A stretch of 7,063 bases of DNA from positions 1 to 7,063 of the forward strand of contig CADBSZ010000028.1 in NCBI GenBank assembly GCA_902797525.1. The letters run 5' to 3'. Below the pieces are notes generated by a model, which had not been told where the DNA came from, did not search any database, and saw nothing but the letters and a program-made list of their open reading frames with translations. Each line of letters starts with the position of its first letter. Position 1 is the stretch's first letter. Source of the stretch: an uncultured Ruminococcus sp. (GTDB lineage Bacteria > Bacillota > Clostridia > Oscillospirales > Acutalibacteraceae). The translations under genes were made by a program, and so were the position numbers. This document shows positions 6,067 through 7,063 of the stretch, piece by piece.

Positions 6067-6071
6067 CCTCT
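6067..6071 (-). promoter_or_regulatory. Ribosome binding site of the dipeptidase gene
   Basis: AGAGG on the minus strand, 8 nt before the ATG at 6058 but only 2 nt before the TTG at 6064. It therefore selects the ATG. Confidence 0.7.
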
Positions 6072-6115
6072 CACTCATCGCAGTTTTTTATGTTTCCTGA
6101 TGATTTTAAACTTTT

Positions 6116-6145
6116 ATTTTACGAAGTAAGCGCTGATGAAATCAA
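6116..6145 (-). promoter_or_regulatory. Candidate sigma-A-type promoter of the dipeptidase operon
   Basis: On the minus strand, TTGATT (6145-6140, 4 of 6 to consensus) and TAAAAT (6121-6116, 5 of 6) are 18 bp apart. This predicts a start near 6109 and a leader of about 50 nt. It is the best promoter-like pair in the 126-bp gap behind yfhO, and no U-tract terminator separates the two genes, so read-through from yfhO is also possible. Confidence 0.5.
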
Positions 6146-6166
6146 CTGTTTTCCTGTCCATCGCAG

Positions 6167-6187
6167 TGACAGCCTTTGCGGCTGTCA
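6167..6187 (-). other. Hairpin spanning the stop codon of the YfhO gene
   Basis: A perfect 8-bp inverted repeat, TGACAGCC (6167-6174) and GGCTGTCA (6180-6187), with a 5-nt loop. On the minus strand its first three bases are the TGA stop of the YfhO gene. No U-tract follows in the sense direction. On the plus strand a pyrimidine-rich run with T6 begins shortly after (6192-6200), so it may be a 3' end stability hairpin or an antisense terminator. Confidence 0.45.
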
Positions 6188-7063
6188 GCACTTCTTTTTT
6201 CTTTTACGGAATATTATTATCAATATCACATACGCAATATATGCCGCCAGCGCGCACAGGCTGAGCGCCGTGCCCAAAGCAAAGCCCGGGGTGCGGTAGG
6301 AAAACACGATTTTGCTCTCTCCCTGCGGCACCCGAACCGCCATGAAGCCGTAGTCAACCTTTTCAACCGGCACCGCCTGTCCGTTGACCGTCGCCGAAAA
6401 GCCGTCGCTGTAGGGCACGCTGAAGAACAACAGCGCGTCGCCGTCCTTTTTGTTGTTAAATTCCGCCGCAAAGCCGTCGGCGGTGTATTCAAACGAGGAG
6501 CAGGCGTTCTCCTTAAACACGTCGCACTGCATTTTCATCACCTGCGCGCCGTAAACATAATCGTCCGCCTCGCTCTTAAAGCTGTTCGGACTGCCGCCGT
6601 ACAGCTTGTAATAATCCTTGTCATAATAGCCCGTGATGTCCGCGTAGCGCTTCATCTGGTCGCGGTCGAGCACCAGCGCGTAGAGCAGCGCCTCGGCGCG
6701 GTTGTTGGTTTTCACGCGCTCAAATTCCTCCTGCGTAATGTAGGAGTCGAACGCAAAACCCATGGGAATATAGTTTTCGTTTTCATAAATGCGGAAGTCG
6801 TTGCAGGATTTCAAATACTTCCAGCCGGGCATTTTCGGCTTGCCCTCTTTGTCCTCAAAGCACTCGGCGTCCTCGGGGTTGTTGCTGTCGAGCATGTCGT
6901 CAAAAAAGTACTTGCAGCTGAAAAACGGGCGCAGTCCGTAGGCGGAATAATCCGGCCGCGAGGCAACGTCGCGCGTGATGCCCAGCTTGCTGTAGAACTG
7001 CATAATCGACGTGGAAACCGAGCTTTGGAAGCAGTTGATACTCGGCACCTTCCAGAACATGGC
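6185..7063 (-). CDS. YfhO-family membrane protein, C-terminal part (cut by window edge)
   Basis: The last 292 residues of a YfhO-family protein, the rest lying beyond 7063. YfhO proteins are large multi-pass GT-C-fold membrane proteins. In Bacillus subtilis and Listeria they put sugars on lipoteichoic acid outside the membrane, using a lipid-linked donor made by a GT2 enzyme. The visible part is mostly the extracytoplasmic region. It has a YGLRPFFSCKYFF block, then FRIYENENYIPMGFAFDSYITQEEF, which matches the family's 'YeN...lPlGF' signature, and a small beta domain (FFSVPYSDGFSATVNGQAVPVEKVDYGFMAVRVPQG). One C-terminal transmembrane helix follows (about the last 33 to 8 residues), with a basic cytosolic tail RKRKKKC. 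The internal methionine at 7060 is not a start, since the frame continues to the edge. Acceptor and sugar are unknown. Proximity to a GT2 gene is suggestive only. Confidence 0.87.
   Translation of the reverse strand, partial: AMFWKVPSINCFQSSVSTSIMQFYSKLGITRDVASRPDYSAYGLRPFFSCKYFFDDMLDSNNPEDAECFEDKEGKPKMPGWKYLKSCNDFRIYENENYIPMGFAFDSYITQEEFERVKTNNRAEALLYALVLDRDQMKRYADITGYYDKDYYKLYGGSPNSFKSEADDYVYGAQVMKMQCDVFKENACSSFEYTADGFAAEFNNKKDGDALLFFSVPYSDGFSATVNGQAVPVEKVDYGFMAVRVPQGESKIVFSYRTPGFALGTALSLCALAAYIAYVILIIIFRKRKKKC

Noticed and set aside
6119..6166. A 15-codon minus-strand ORF in the yfhO-dipeptidase gap as a leader peptide
   Set aside because: No Shine-Dalgarno sequence, no run of regulatory codons, and it overlaps the candidate promoter.
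1..7063. Mobile element, CRISPR array, tRNA or defence system
   Set aside because: No transposase, integrase, terminal repeats, regularly spaced repeats, cloverleaf or effector-like domain is visible on either strand.

Overview
The window is a 7.06-kb piece of a moderately GC-rich bacterial chromosome. Every gene I can support lies on the minus strand, so transcription runs from high to low coordinates. The mix of genes (glycyl-radical activating enzyme PflA, a PepV/Sapep-type dipeptidase, a DUF975-like membrane protein, YfhO and LicD) points to an anaerobic, fermentative Firmicute. A Clostridia lineage of the Oscillospiraceae/Ruminococcaceae kind is my best guess. This is inferred from gene content, since there is no rRNA or other marker in the window.

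In order of transcription, the window opens with the C-terminal part of a YfhO-family membrane protein (7063 down to 6185, cut by the window edge). A 126-bp gap with a stop-codon hairpin and a sigma-A-like promoter follows. Then comes a tight set of genes: a PepV-like dipeptidase (6058-4697), a DUF975-like multi-pass membrane protein (4619-3834), an ExoA-like family 2 glycosyltransferase (3837-2755) and a DUF1624/HGSNAT-type membrane acetyltransferase (2758-2018). After a 98-bp spacer comes a LicD-family nucleotidyl/phosphotransferase (1919-1029). The last DUF975/GT2/acetyltransferase junctions are 4-bp stop/start overlaps (ATGA, GTGA), which implies translational coupling. A membrane GT2, a membrane acetyltransferase, LicD and nearby YfhO together look like a small module that builds or decorates a cell-surface glycan or teichoic-acid-like polymer. 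That function is inferred from family membership.

A strong intrinsic terminator (884-916) closes this block. Beyond it is a separate unit, pflA (791-63), the activator of pyruvate formate-lyase. Its control region is the most informative non-coding part of the window. A perfect TTGAT-N4-ATCAA box of the FNR/CRP superfamily is centred 41.5 bp upstream of the start site predicted from a perfect TATAAT. That is textbook class II activator geometry, with a second promoter-like element further upstream. pflB is not next to pflA in the visible sequence.

No mobile element, CRISPR array, tRNA, rRNA or clear new defence system is visible. The longest stretch without a gene is 237 bp (792-1028). Several annotated starts were moved from the longest open frame to an internal ATG or GTG because of Shine-Dalgarno spacing.
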